DNA of 64,000 nucleotides. Origin: JANXXV01 sp038200305. GTDB lineage: Bacteria > Acidobacteriota > Terriglobia > Bryobacterales > Bryobacteraceae. This document shows, piece after piece, positions 50,721 through 60,400 of the stretch (position 1 is its first letter; each line of letters starts with the position of its first letter). Where the stretch lies: positions 1 to 64,000 of the forward strand of contig JBBPYD010000148.1 of assembly GCA_038200305.1 (NCBI GenBank), in the 5' to 3' direction. The notes beneath the pieces were generated by a model. The model had not been told where the DNA came from. It saw only the letters and a program-made list of their open reading frames with translations, and ran no database searches. Both the position numbers and the translations under genes were made by a program.

Positions 50721-51920
50721 TCAATACCTTTTCAGCTCTTGTTTGGCGATGGATTCGCGATGCACTTCGTCCGGTCCATCCGCCAGCCGCAGCGTGCGGG
50801 AGTTTGCCCACATCGCCGCAAGTTCAAAATCCTGACTGACGCCGGCCGCCCCGTGTGCCTGGATCGCGCGGTCAATCACGCGTAGCGCCAGATTAGGCGC
50901 CACTACTTTGATCATGGCGATCTCAGCGCGAGCTTCCTTATTGCCCACAGTGTCCATCATGTGAGCGGCCTTCAACGTGAGCAGGCGGGCTTGTTCAATT
51001 TCGATGCGCGAATCGGCGATGCCGGCCATGATCGTCCCCTGCTCGGCAATGGCCTTGCCAAAAGCAACGCGGGATTTGACCCGGCGGCACATCATCTCCA
51101 GGGCTCGTTCGGCTTGCCCGATCAGGCGCATGCAGTGGTGAATTCGCCCTGGGCCCAAGCGGCCCTGCGCAATCTCAAACCCCCGGCCCTCGCCCAGCAG
51201 AATGTTGGAAGCTGGAACACGCACGTTCTCGAACAGAATTTCGGCATGGCCGTGCGGCGCATGGTCGTAGCCAAAAACCGTCAGCATGCGCTTAATGGTG
51301 ATCCCCGGCGTATCTAGCGGGACCAGAATCATAGACTGCTGTTGATGCCGCACGGCGGCCGGATCGGTCTTGCCCATAAAGATAGAGAGCTTGCAGCGCG
51401 GATCGCCTGCACCGGAACTCCACCACTTATGCCCGTTGATGATGTAGTCATCCCCATCGCGGACAATGCTCGCCTGGATATTGGTTGCATCGGACGACGC
51501 GACGCCAGGCTCGGTCATGCAGAAGCAGGAACGGATCTCGCCGTTTAACAAGGGCATCAGCCAGCGCTGCTTGTGTTCGTCAGAGCCGTAGCGGACCAGC
51601 ACTTCCATATTGCCGGTGTCGGGCGCGGAGCAGTTAAATACTTCCGGAGCCATCATAGACCGGCCCATGATTTCGCATAGCGGAGCGTATTCCAAATTCG
51701 TCAGCCCGGCCCCGTATTCCGCTTCCGGCAGAAACAGATTCCACAGGCCGGCAGCCTTCGCTTTTTGCTTGAGCTCTTCAATGATGCCGGTTGGCTTCCA
51801 ACGATCGCCCTGCCGTACCTCATCGTGAAACAGTGGCTCGTTCGGATAAACGTGCTCATCCATGAAGCCGGTCAACTGGCGGCGAAGCTCCTGCACGCGG
51901 GGGGAGTAATCGAAGCTCAT
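50721..51920 (-). CDS. Acyl-CoA dehydrogenase
   Basis: This 399-aa flavoprotein has the expected blocks: CFCMTEPGVASSDATNIQAS (FAD/substrate region, ~133-152), DYIINGHKWWSSGAGDPRCK, ARVPAS-like VRVPASNILLGEGRGFEIAQ and the C-terminal RLADGPDEVHRESIAKQELK. The catalytic base is not assigned here. It resembles the ACAD10/11 and FadE-like group oxidising acyl-CoAs. It lies 2 bp downstream of the enoyl-CoA hydratase on the same strand, so the two probably act in one beta-oxidation-type pathway. Confidence 0.9.
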   Translation of the reverse strand: MSFDYSPRVQELRRQLTGFMDEHVYPNEPLFHDEVRQGDRWKPTGIIEELKQKAKAAGLWNLFLPEAEYGAGLTNLEYAPLCEIMGRSMMAPEVFNCSAPDTGNMEVLVRYGSDEHKQRWLMPLLNGEIRSCFCMTEPGVASSDATNIQASIVRDGDDYIINGHKWWSSGAGDPRCKLSIFMGKTDPAAVRHQQQSMILVPLDTPGITIKRMLTVFGYDHAPHGHAEILFENVRVPASNILLGEGRGFEIAQGRLGPGRIHHCMRLIGQAERALEMMCRRVKSRVAFGKAIAEQGTIMAGIADSRIEIEQARLLTLKAAHMMDTVGNKEARAEIAMIKVVAPNLALRVIDRAIQAHGAAGVSQDFELAAMWANSRTLRLADGPDEVHRESIAKQELKRY

Positions 51921-51922
51921 GT

Positions 51923-52720
51923 CTACTTGCCGGTGAATGCGGCCGCACGCTTTTCCAGAAAATGCGCCACACCCTCTTTGAAATCTTCCGTCCCAAAACT
52001 CCCGTACATCTCTTCGGTAGCAAGATCCACGGCCTGATTGAGCGACTGTGTTTGTGACTGGTATATCTGATTCTTCATGATGCGCAGCGAGCGGGGCGAG
52101 ACCGCGGTGGCGAGCTCCCTTGCGTACGCTTTCACTGCTTCCATAAAACCATCATGCGCGATGACGCGATTCACCAGACCCATCCTGAGAGCCTCGCCTG
52201 CATCGATGGTGCGGGCGGAAAAGAGCAAGTCCGCCGCATTTGCCAGACCGGTGATGCGCGGAAGCATCCAAGCCATTCCGTACTCGGCAACCAGACCACG
52301 CTTAGCGAAGATGGTTGAAAATCTCGCCTGGTCCGACGCAAAGCGGATGTCGCAAAATAGCGGGATCACCAGTCCTAGCCCGACTGCCGGACCGTTGATG
52401 GCGGCGATAATCGGTTTGGGTATTTCAAGAAACCACGAATGTTTGCGTTGATGATTGCCCAGGTTGCCCAGATTGTTGCCCGCGGGCGCTCCGTCTTTGA
52501 TCACCGCACTGAGCAGGCTCATATCGGCTCCCGCGCAGAATCCGCGGCCCGCCCCCGTAATGACGATCACGCGCACGTTTTCATCGGAGGCGGCATCGCG
52601 AATCGCGCGGCCTACTTCCTCCTCCATGTGCATCGTCCAAGCGTTCAACTTGTCCGGACGATTCAGGGTCAAGGTTGCAACGCGCTGTTCGACCTGATAA
52701 AAAATTTCATCGTAGGGCAT
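51923..52720 (-). CDS. Enoyl-CoA hydratase/isomerase family protein
   Basis: This 265-aa crotonase-fold protein has TLTNLRPDKLNAW-like TLTLNRPDKLNAWTMHMEEE, the oxyanion loop VITGAGRGFCAGADMSLLSA and AINGPAVGLGLVIPLFCDIR. The second half includes RFSTIFAKRGLVAEYGMAWM with an acidic residue at the usual position. It would hydrate enoyl-CoA or isomerise it. It is adjacent to the acyl-CoA dehydrogenase, and the CoA-transferase at 53790 may supply substrate. Confidence 0.9.
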   Translation of the reverse strand: MPYDEIFYQVEQRVATLTLNRPDKLNAWTMHMEEEVGRAIRDAASDENVRVIVITGAGRGFCAGADMSLLSAVIKDGAPAGNNLGNLGNHQRKHSWFLEIPKPIIAAINGPAVGLGLVIPLFCDIRFASDQARFSTIFAKRGLVAEYGMAWMLPRITGLANAADLLFSARTIDAGEALRMGLVNRVIAHDGFMEAVKAYARELATAVSPRSLRIMKNQIYQSQTQSLNQAVDLATEEMYGSFGTEDFKEGVAHFLEKRAAAFTGK

Positions 52721-52738
52721 AGTTCCCTCCTTGCTGTT

Positions 52739-53170
52739 TCAGACGCGAAAGTAGTCGGGACGCCAATTCACAATTGCTTTCTTGATATCCGCCGGGGCAA
52801 GCTTATTGGAAAGTGTTCTCGCCACCAGGCCGGAGATTTCTTCATCGGGAGCAAAACGAAGCGCGATCAGTTGAGCTTCGGTGAGATCGTGAATGCGTGA
52901 GTGCAATGGCTCCGGCAGAAGTACCGCCAGGCGGAGGCGCTCTTCCAGGCGGATGACGCGGTCCTGAACCTTCAACGCATTCAGGCGTGTCTTGAACGCA
53001 AGAGCGGCAAGAGCGAATGCGAAAATCATTAGCCAGGCCGACGTGAAAGACGGATTCCGCACCAGGTTCCAGATGGCAAAGAGTGCTGTAATGGCAATTA
53101 CCGGCAGTATAAAAAAATGGTACACGGGATCGATCTTGGCGTGATTTGCGAGGTTTTGAGCTTTCGGCAT
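52739..53170 (-). CDS. DUF6526-like membrane protein
   Basis: This 143-aa protein has two membrane helices (FFILPVIAITALFAIWNLV ~19-37, SAWLMIFAFALAALAFKTRL ~44-63) and a soluble tail starting KVQDRVIRLEERLRLAVLLP with a C-terminal IVNWRPDYFRV. This fits a conserved small family of unknown function (DUF6526). It is upstream of the enoyl-CoA hydratase with 18 bp between them. Confidence 0.75.
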   Translation of the reverse strand: MPKAQNLANHAKIDPVYHFFILPVIAITALFAIWNLVRNPSFTSAWLMIFAFALAALAFKTRLNALKVQDRVIRLEERLRLAVLLPEPLHSRIHDLTEAQLIALRFAPDEEISGLVARTLSNKLAPADIKKAIVNWRPDYFRV

Positions 53171-53231
53171 GGGATTCCCATTCTACGCCACTACTTAATT
53201 TGATAGGACGGAACTGGCGATAAAAAGAAAA

Positions 53232-53730
53232 ATGCTTTGGTGCTTGTTTCTGTGCGGCATCGTTGTCAGTGTGCAAGGCGCCGTGCCGGTATTCACAGCG
53301 GTTCTGAGCGAGCGCGTGGTGCAACGTGCAGGTGAGCCAACCGAGTCTCTAAGAATTACGATTATGCGCAACGGCTCCGGCAAATTCGAGATATGAGCAT
53401 CGGCGGACGATTGCTCCGCGCTACAGCGAAGTTTGGATTAGACGGACGGATGGTCTGGATGTGAAAATGTATCCCGATTTGAATGCCAGGCGAACCATGA
53501 TGCTTCCTTCAACCGAAGTCAGTGTCTGGCAAAGTTCCTTTTGGGACGCCAAAAAGAATTGCACATCTCCTATTTACGGCGAGGGGCCGTCTCCGCGACA
53601 ACTGCAACTCGCCAGCACGGAAAGCATTCAATGCCTGACGGTCTACAAACTCGCCTACCCTGACACGCAGTCGGAAACGGTATTGCGAAGCGGCCCGGTC
53701 TTCCGGCAGAAGCCGCGGCCAAACACCTGA
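53232..53730 (+). pseudogene. Hypothetical secreted protein split by a frameshift
   Basis: ATG 53232 opens a 54-codon frame with a signal-like start (MLWCLFLCGIVVSVQG) ending RNGSGKFEI at a TGA (53394-53396). The neighbouring frame continues smoothly from 53392 as YEHRRTIAPRYSEVWIRRTD and runs through DVKMYPDLNARRTMMLPSTE to the stop at 53728-53730. One extra base at ~53391 explains both. The joined product would be ~166 aa, with two cysteines. It is unrecognised. It could be real decay or a sequencing error. Confidence 0.55.
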
Positions 53731-53789
53731 AAGCGTTTGAGCGAGCGGACGTATACTACTTGAAATATCACCGCGATTAAGCGGGCTAG

Positions 53790-54971
53790 TCAGCCTCTCG
53801 TAGCGCCCAAAACCGTGCCCAGCCGGTCAATCGCTGCATCGTCCAAACCAAGCAGCTCCCGAAGAGTTTCTTTAGTATGTTGGCCCAGATCTGGCGCGGA
53901 GTACCGGACCGCCTCCGGCATCGCGGACATCTTGATTGGTAAACCGGTCACCGGGAATCCGCCAAGCACCGGGAACATCTGGCGCACGCTGGATTGCGGA
54001 TCTCGAAACACCTCCTGCAAGGTGCGCACCGGCGAGCACGGCACGCCAACCGCCTGCAGGCGCCGGGTCCATTGATCCGCGGTGGCGGTCAGAAAGATAC
54101 TCGAAAGAATCGGCTCCAGTACATTACGATTTGCCACGCGCACTGCGTTGGTGGCATAGCTGGGATCATTCACCAGATCAGGCCGTTCAATTGCCTTGCA
54201 GAAATCCGGCCAGATCTTTTCGCTGCCCACGGCGATTGCCAGATCGCGGTCGGCTGTGGCGAACGTCCTATAAGGGACGATAGAGGCGAATGAGGTTCCC
54301 AGCGGCCCGGGGATCTGCCCGGAACCAAGGTAGTTCGCAAAGTTCGAGGCCATGGCGGAGATCATGGAGTCAAACATAGATACATCTACGAACTGGCCTA
54401 CCCCGGTTTGATCGCGAGTCCGCAAAGCCATCAGAATGCCGATTGCCGCGAACATTCCGGCGGTAATGTCGGCAATCGAATGACCGCAGCGGACGGTTTC
54501 CCCGTTCTTTACGCCGGTAATGCTGATCAGACCGCTGGCCGCCTGCACGATCAGATCCATCGCGGGCTGATCGCGCGAGGGTCCGTCCTGCCCATAGCCG
54601 GAGATGGAACAGTACACCAGCTTCGGATTCCGCTCATGAGCTTCTTTGAAGCCCAGACCAAGCTTTTGCATGCTTCCAACCCGGAAGTTTTCAATCAGAA
54701 CATCCACTTTGTCGATCAGCCGCAGGCAAAGGTCGCGCCCTTCCCGTTGTTTAAGATCGATGCAGATCCCTTTCTTACCGGCGTTGATTCCCAGAAAGTA
54801 CGAAGCGTCGCCGCCGGTATACGGAGGCGCCCACCCGCGCCCGATATCGCCGCCTGGGGGTTCCAGCTTGTAAACTGACGCTCCGTAGCCAGCCAGCAGC
54901 AGGGTGCAGTAGGGGCCGGCGAGGGCATGGGAGAAATCCAGCACGCGAACGTTATGGAGAGGGGCTTGCAT
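53790..54971 (-). CDS. CaiB/BaiF-family CoA-transferase (class III)
   Basis: ATG 54971 gives 393 aa. The family blocks are VLDFSHALAGPYCTLLLAGY, the KKGICIDLKQREGRDLCLRL region and YGQDGPSRDQPAMDLIVQAA, where the Asp in PAMDL is the likely catalytic carboxylate (as Asp169 in formyl-CoA transferase). SMFDSMISAMASN follows. It transfers CoA between carboxylic acids. The neighbouring acyl-CoA dehydrogenase and enoyl-CoA hydratase suggest a role in fatty or aromatic acid activation. It is divergent from hfq. Confidence 0.88.
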   Translation of the reverse strand: MQAPLHNVRVLDFSHALAGPYCTLLLAGYGASVYKLEPPGGDIGRGWAPPYTGGDASYFLGINAGKKGICIDLKQREGRDLCLRLIDKVDVLIENFRVGSMQKLGLGFKEAHERNPKLVYCSISGYGQDGPSRDQPAMDLIVQAASGLISITGVKNGETVRCGHSIADITAGMFAAIGILMALRTRDQTGVGQFVDVSMFDSMISAMASNFANYLGSGQIPGPLGTSFASIVPYRTFATADRDLAIAVGSEKIWPDFCKAIERPDLVNDPSYATNAVRVANRNVLEPILSSIFLTATADQWTRRLQAVGVPCSPVRTLQEVFRDPQSSVRQMFPVLGGFPVTGLPIKMSAMPEAVRYSAPDLGQHTKETLRELLGLDDAAIDRLGTVLGATRG

Positions 54972-55100
54972 TGACGAGCTTGTATGATAGCGCGCGCAAA
55001 AAGACCGGTAGGCACAGCCCTGAAAACTGTTACACTTGCAAGAACGTTCTTTGATATCGAATCGAATCATTAAGACCCGAAGAGGCCCGGAGGAGTGCAT

Positions 55101-55421
55101 ATGGAAAAGCTGGCACAGCAGAACATCCAGGAAGCTTTTCTAAACAACGCGCGCAAGGACAAAACGTTCTTGACCATTTACCTGATGAGCGGAGTGAAGC
55201 TTTCCGGACGCATCAAAAGTTTTGACAAGTACTCGGTCATACTGGAGGCGAGCAATCAGGAACAGTTGATTTTCAAACACGCGATCTCTACCGTGGTGGT
55301 TTCCAGACCTACGAACAACCCCGCGGTTGCGGTCAACCCTCCAAATCCGCAGTCCGCGGCGGCCGCGGCAATCTCACATCCGGCAGGCAAGACCACCGGA
55401 CCTGACACCGTCGAGGAGTAG
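55101..55421 (+). CDS. hfq: RNA chaperone Hfq
   Basis: ATG 55101 is preferred over GTG 55095 because AGGAG lies 5 bp upstream. The 106-aa protein has the Sm-fold core LAQQNIQEAFLNNARKDKTF, LTIYLMSGVKLSGRIKSFDK, YSVILEASNQEQLIFKHAIS, matching Hfq with the terminal KH-type motif (FKHAIST). A flexible proline/alanine-rich tail of ~35 residues follows. Hfq binds small RNAs and mRNAs as a hexamer. The hfq-hflX order is the one seen in many Proteobacteria. Confidence 0.95.
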   Translation: MEKLAQQNIQEAFLNNARKDKTFLTIYLMSGVKLSGRIKSFDKYSVILEASNQEQLIFKHAISTVVVSRPTNNPAVAVNPPNPQSAAAAAISHPAGKTTGPDTVEE

Positions 55422-55430
55422 ATTTTCACC

Positions 55431-56777
55431 TTGCCTCCGGTCGTCCGCGAGCGAGCCATTCTGGTTGGGTTGGAACTGAAGGGCCGCGTGTCCAAACGGC
55501 CTCTTGCCAACCCCGAAGCAGCCGAGTACGATTCCGAAGAATCCATCAATGAGTTGGTTGTGCTCGCTGAGAGCGCCGGTGCTGAGGTGGTGGACCGCAC
55601 GGTGCAGGTGCGCGCTGCCGCGGAAGCGGCTACCCTGGTGGGTTCCGGAAAAGTAGAAGAGCTCGCCCGCGATGTGGAAGCCCGGCAAGCCGGTCTGGTG
55701 ATCTTCGATCGCGATCTTTCCCCCACGCAGCAGCGGAATTTGGAACGCGAGCTGCACTGCAAAGTCATTGACCGCACGCAGCTCATTCTCGACATTTTTG
55801 CGCGCCGCGCGCGAACTCGGGAAGGACAGCTTCAGGTGGAGCTGGCGCAATTGAACTATTTGCTGCCGCGCCTCACCGGCCGGGGCGCCGCCATGTCACG
55901 GTTGGGCGGTGGCATTGGAACCAGAGGTCCCGGCGAAACCCAGTTGGAGACCGACCGGCGGATCATCTTCAAGCGCATCCGGAAGATCGAAGAGAACTTG
56001 GAAGGCGTGCGCGCGGGACGCACTGTGCAGAGGCGCCAGCGTCAGGCCGTGCCGCTCGCCACCATCTCGCTGGTCGGGTACACGAATGCCGGGAAATCCA
56101 CGTTGTTCAACCGGTTCACCGGAGCGGACGTTCTAGCCGACGCAAAGATGTTCGCAACGCTTGACCCTACCGTGCGGCATCTCACATTGCCCTCCCACCG
56201 GCGGGTGCTTCTCAGCGATACCGTCGGATTCATCCGCAACCTGCCCACAACCTTGGTCAAGGCATTCCGGGCCACCCTTGAGGAGGTAACGGAGGCGGCG
56301 CTCTTGCTTCATGTGGTGGATGTGTCTTCACCGCACGCGGCGCATCACACGGAACATGTCTTGAAGGTACTGGCGGAAATCGGCGCGGAAGCTACTCCGC
56401 AATTGCTGGTGTTCAACAAGCTGGATCTGTTGCCGGAAGCGGACGCGGACTCCGACACCGTATGCCGCCGTGTGCTCGGGAATACGATCCACTCTGGAAC
56501 TGCGCCGCCCCAGGCTGTGGCTGTGTCCGCCAGGTCCGGCAAGGGATTCGATGAGTTGCTGGCAAGGATCGATGAGATGTTGCCGCTCGATCCTGTATCG
56601 GTCGTCAAATTCAGGTTTCCTCATGCGGACGGAGGTCCGCTGCACCTGCTTTACGAATACGCGCGGGTGCTGGAGAAGCACGTCAACGAAGAGTATTCTG
56701 AAGTGGTGGCGGAAACTCCAGAGTCGGTGCGGAAACGCTTGGTGCCTTACGTGGTTGCACCGGCGGAACCGGATTAG
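55431..56777 (+). CDS. hflX: Ribosome-associated GTPase HflX
   Basis: This 448-aa GTPase starts at TTG 55431, 9 bp after hfq. The N-terminal subdomain (ILVGLELKGRVSKRP, EAATLVGSGKVEELA) and the linker GRGAAMSRLGGGIGTRGPGE (the HflX glycine-rich region) precede the G domain: G1 ISLVGYTNAGKSTLFNRFTG (~211-230), G3 SDTVGFIRNLPTTLV, G4 FNKLD. HflX splits stalled or idle ribosomes. Length fits the family. Confidence 0.94.
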   Translation: MPPVVRERAILVGLELKGRVSKRPLANPEAAEYDSEESINELVVLAESAGAEVVDRTVQVRAAAEAATLVGSGKVEELARDVEARQAGLVIFDRDLSPTQQRNLERELHCKVIDRTQLILDIFARRARTREGQLQVELAQLNYLLPRLTGRGAAMSRLGGGIGTRGPGETQLETDRRIIFKRIRKIEENLEGVRAGRTVQRRQRQAVPLATISLVGYTNAGKSTLFNRFTGADVLADAKMFATLDPTVRHLTLPSHRRVLLSDTVGFIRNLPTTLVKAFRATLEEVTEAALLLHVVDVSSPHAAHHTEHVLKVLAEIGAEATPQLLVFNKLDLLPEADADSDTVCRRVLGNTIHSGTAPPQAVAVSARSGKGFDELLARIDEMLPLDPVSVVKFRFPHADGGPLHLLYEYARVLEKHVNEEYSEVVAETPESVRKRLVPYVVAPAEPD

Positions 56778-56791
56778 GCTTGCCGCTTCCG

Positions 56792-57439
56792 ATGAATCTG
56801 CCCAACGCACTCACGCTGGTCCGGATCTTCTTCGTCCCGCTGCTGGTGGCGGTGCTGGTCCAGGGAAATCTGCGCATCCAGATGAATGGGTTCGTCATTA
56901 CCAATGAACTCATTGCGCTGCTGATTTTCCTGGCTGCGGGCTTAACGGATCTGCTGGACGGCTATCTGGCGCGGCGCTGGCGCCAGATCACCACGGTGGG
57001 AACGCTGCTCGATCCTATCGCGGACAAGCTGCTTGTGTCGGCGGCATTGATTTCATTGGTGCAGGTGCGTGTGGTGCCCGCCTGGATGGTGGTCCTGGTC
57101 ATCGGGCGCGAGTTCGCTATTTCCGGCCTGCGAAGCATTGCCGCGGCGGAAGGGTACATCATCAAAGCCAGCGAACTGGGAAAAACGAAGCTGGTCACCC
57201 AGGTGGTGGCCATCAGTCTGCTGCTGCTCAGCATCCGCTGGAACTGGCTGCGGCAGGCGGCGCTGATCGCCATGTGGTTGGTGATGGTCTTTGCCATCCT
57301 TTCCGCGGTGCTCTATTTCCGCAAATTCTGGAAAGAGGTGGACAGCAAGATCAAACTGAGGCGTCGCCAGGAGCTGCTGTCCCTTCAGCGTCTGCAACGG
57401 AAGAGAGAGAAGGTGGCTGCGCGGGAGGCGCGTAGTTGA
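56792..57439 (+). CDS. pgsA: CDP-diacylglycerol-glycerol-3-phosphate 3-phosphatidyltransferase
   Basis: ATG 56792 gives 215 aa starting MNLPNALTLVRIFFVPLLVA. The CDP-alcohol phosphotransferase motif reads DLLDGYLARRWRQITTVGTL then LDPIADK (DGxxARx8Gx3Dx3D). Five or six helices follow, including MVVLVIGREFAISGLRSI and QVVAISLLLLSIRW. It makes phosphatidylglycerophosphate in the inner membrane. Its last 89 bp overlap the convergent hybrid kinase; the basic tail may be an annotation extension of either gene. Confidence 0.92.
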   Translation: MNLPNALTLVRIFFVPLLVAVLVQGNLRIQMNGFVITNELIALLIFLAAGLTDLLDGYLARRWRQITTVGTLLDPIADKLLVSAALISLVQVRVVPAWMVVLVIGREFAISGLRSIAAAEGYIIKASELGKTKLVTQVVAISLLLLSIRWNWLRQAALIAMWLVMVFAILSAVLYFRKFWKEVDSKIKLRRRQELLSLQRLQRKREKVAAREARS

Positions 57440-60400
57440 TCACGCGGTAGAGGTCCGCCGCGTTAATGGGCTTCGGAACATAGTCGTCAAGCCCAGCCGC
57501 CAGACACCGTTCACGGTCGCCCACCATTGCGCTGGCTGTAATGGCGATTATCCGCAGCCGCCGGTCCGTACCTTTCTCCCTCTCCCGGATTAACGAAGTC
57601 GCTTCAAAACCGTCCATCTCAGGCATCTGCATATCCATTAAAACAAGATCGAACTGCTGCGTCTCTGAAATCGCCACCGCTTGCTTGCCGCTTGCCGCCA
57701 TTGTGACTAGGTGGCCTTTGCGCTGCAGTAGTGTGATCATCAGCTTTTGGTTGACCGGGTTGTCCTCAGCCACCAGGATGCGCATCGAACGGGAGACCGC
57801 GAGCATGAGTTCGCCGCCTCCGCTGGTGTGGTGTCCCGCGTTAACAGTGTCGCGGCTCAGAATCGTTTCCGGGGCGCGCGCGCTGGCAAGCGGTACGTGC
57901 GGCGCCACGGTGGAACGGCCGAACGCCGCGGTGAAATGAAACGTACTCCCCTTGCCCTGTTCGCTTTCAAACCACATCGTTCCATTCATCAAGCCGGCCA
58001 GTTGCGTCGAAATGGAGAGCCCCAGTCCCGTACCGCCATACTTCCGCGTGACCGATCCGTCGGCCTGCCGGAACGGCTCCAAAATGAAGCTCTGATGTTC
58101 CTTGGCGATTCCGATTCCAGTGTCACGCACTTCAAAATGCAAGAGAGCCGTTTCTCCGGACTGCTGCGCCGGGACGAACTTTGCCTCCGTAACTTGCAGC
58201 ACCACTTCTCCTTTATCGGTAAACTTCATCGCGTTGCCAAGCAGATTGATCAGAATCTGGCGCAAGCGGCCTGGGTCGCCCACCAGCGCATCGGGAACGC
58301 CTCCGTCGATTTTACAGATGAGTTGCAGATTCTTCTCGCGGGCACGGTAGGTAAGCATCGCGATCACATCGTTCAATTGGCCGCGAAGATGGAAGTCGAT
58401 ATGTTCCAGATCCAGCTTGCCGGCTTCCACCTTGGAGAAGTCGAGGATGTCATTGATCACAGACAGCAGAGATGCCGCCGAGGAGCGTACCAGCCCAAGA
58501 TTGCTTCGTTGTTCTGGATTCAACTCCGTTTCCAGAGTCAGTTCAGTCAGCCCGATAATGCCGTTCATCGGCGTACGAATCTCATGGCTCATGTTGGCCA
58601 GAAATTGACTCTTGAATTGCATGGCGCGCTGCGATTCGTGCAGCAGGCGTTCTATTTCTACTTTCTGGTCCTCCACATTTTTCTTCTCTTCCAGCACCTT
58701 GGCCTGGGCGCGCAGCATCTCCCCGGTCCGCTGCTCCACCGCGATCTCCAGCGCCCTCTGTATTTCCAGGATGTGCCGGAACCGCCACATCCAGATCATG
58801 GAAACCGCGCTCAGGAACGCAATCAGACAGGCAACCCAGAAGATCCAGGATTGCCACCACGCCGGCAGGATCGTGAAAGAGACGCTCGCCGGCGTGGCGC
58901 TCCAAACGCCAGCGGCATTGCGGGCCAGAACCTCAAAAGTGTAGGCTCCCGATGGGAGATTCGGATAGCGCGCTTCCCGCACGCGGGCTTCGGTCCAGTT
59001 TTTCTCCAAGCCCTTCAACCGGTACCGGAAGCGGACCGCCGGTTCGTTCAAAAAAGTGAGGGCGCTGAAATTCGCCAGGAAAGTGCGGGCGGCATACGGG
59101 ACCGGCCGGGATTCTTTCAAATTCTGCTGTGTGTCTCCCAACAAATAGGAGGTGATAACCGCCTGTGGCGCCTGCGCCAACTCTACTTTCGATGGCCGGA
59201 AATGGGACAGGCCCATGCTGGTGCCGATCCAGACACTCCCATCCGTATCGCCAAAAAATGCATTCCCGTTGCAATCGTCCCAAATCAGACCGTCCGCCGA
59301 ACCGTAGTGCCGCCACGTGTTTCCATCCAGAAGGTCAACGCCGTCGTCGCTGGTATGCCAGAGCCGGCCGCCCATATCCGTGCCGAGAGCAATGGCAAGG
59401 GTCGGGCGGGACCCCGGTCGCGGAGTTACATCCTGTACGTGGATGCCATTTCCGCCGAATGTGATCTTCGCCACTCCACCCGCTCCAACGAAACCCACCC
59501 AGAGATCTCCATCGCCCGTCTCGGCAAACCGGTCCAAGCGTTGTGGCGGTAGTCCGTCTTTCGTCGTGAACTGATCCCACTTGCGGCCTGTTAGGCGAAG
59601 CAGGCTGCCACGCCCGCCAATCCATAGGCTGCCCTTTCGGTCGAGCAAAAAACGGTCGAAAGCGCCGGAACGTTTGTAACCGGGAGGTTCGGCTGGCTCG
59701 AAACGGATCCGCCCCTTACTCCCGGTCCCGAGGAAAAGTCCAGCGCGCGTAGCCACCCACAGACGGCCGCTACCGTCAAACGAGGAATGGAAAACGTGAT
59801 TGTTGGTCAGACCGGAATCGGCTTCGAAAACCGTTGTGGTTCCGGCGGCCGGATTGACGTGCGCAAGCAGACCGCCAGAGCTTCCCACCCACAGCGTCCC
59901 ATCCCCGGCGGGAAGAATATGGTCAATCGTCTGGGATTTCCGGCCCAGCTTCCACGTCTGCCAAACCGGAACGGCTCCGGCTTCGCCCGGCTGAAGCCCG
60001 CCTGTTTTCAGCCCGCCTGTTTTCAGCCCGCCTGTTTTCAGCCCGCCTGTTTTCAGATAGTGCAGTCCTACGTCGTTGCCCACCCAAAGCGTTCCCCTGG
60101 TGTCCCGCGTAATGGCCCAAATATTCCCGTTGCCCAAACCATCGGCTTCCGTCCACGATTCCCACTGGGGATAGCCTTTCCATCTCGCCAGGCCAAACCC
60201 GCCCACGCCCACCCAGATGGAACCTTCCCGGTCTTGAAACACTGTTGTAATCAAGTCGGAAGCAAAGCCCTTTTGCTTGCCGATTAGATCCCACCGGTTG
60301 TTGACCCACCGCGCCAAACCAAGGTCTGTTGGAACCAGGACAACGCCGTCGCGGTCGATATAGATGGATGTAAACAAGTTCGAATTCGGTAGTCCGTCGT

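Noticed and set aside
53394..53396. Possible selenocysteine TGA in the secreted protein
   Set aside because: Downstream sequence in the same frame stops soon and is not protein-like; the other frame continues, which points to an insertion.
57747..59552. 601-codon frame opposite the hybrid kinase
   Set aside because: Antisense shadow of a kinase with clear HisKA, HATPase and receiver motifs.
59996..60055. CRISPR-like array
   Set aside because: Repeats are directly adjacent without spacers and lie in a coding frame, so it is a simple tandem repeat.
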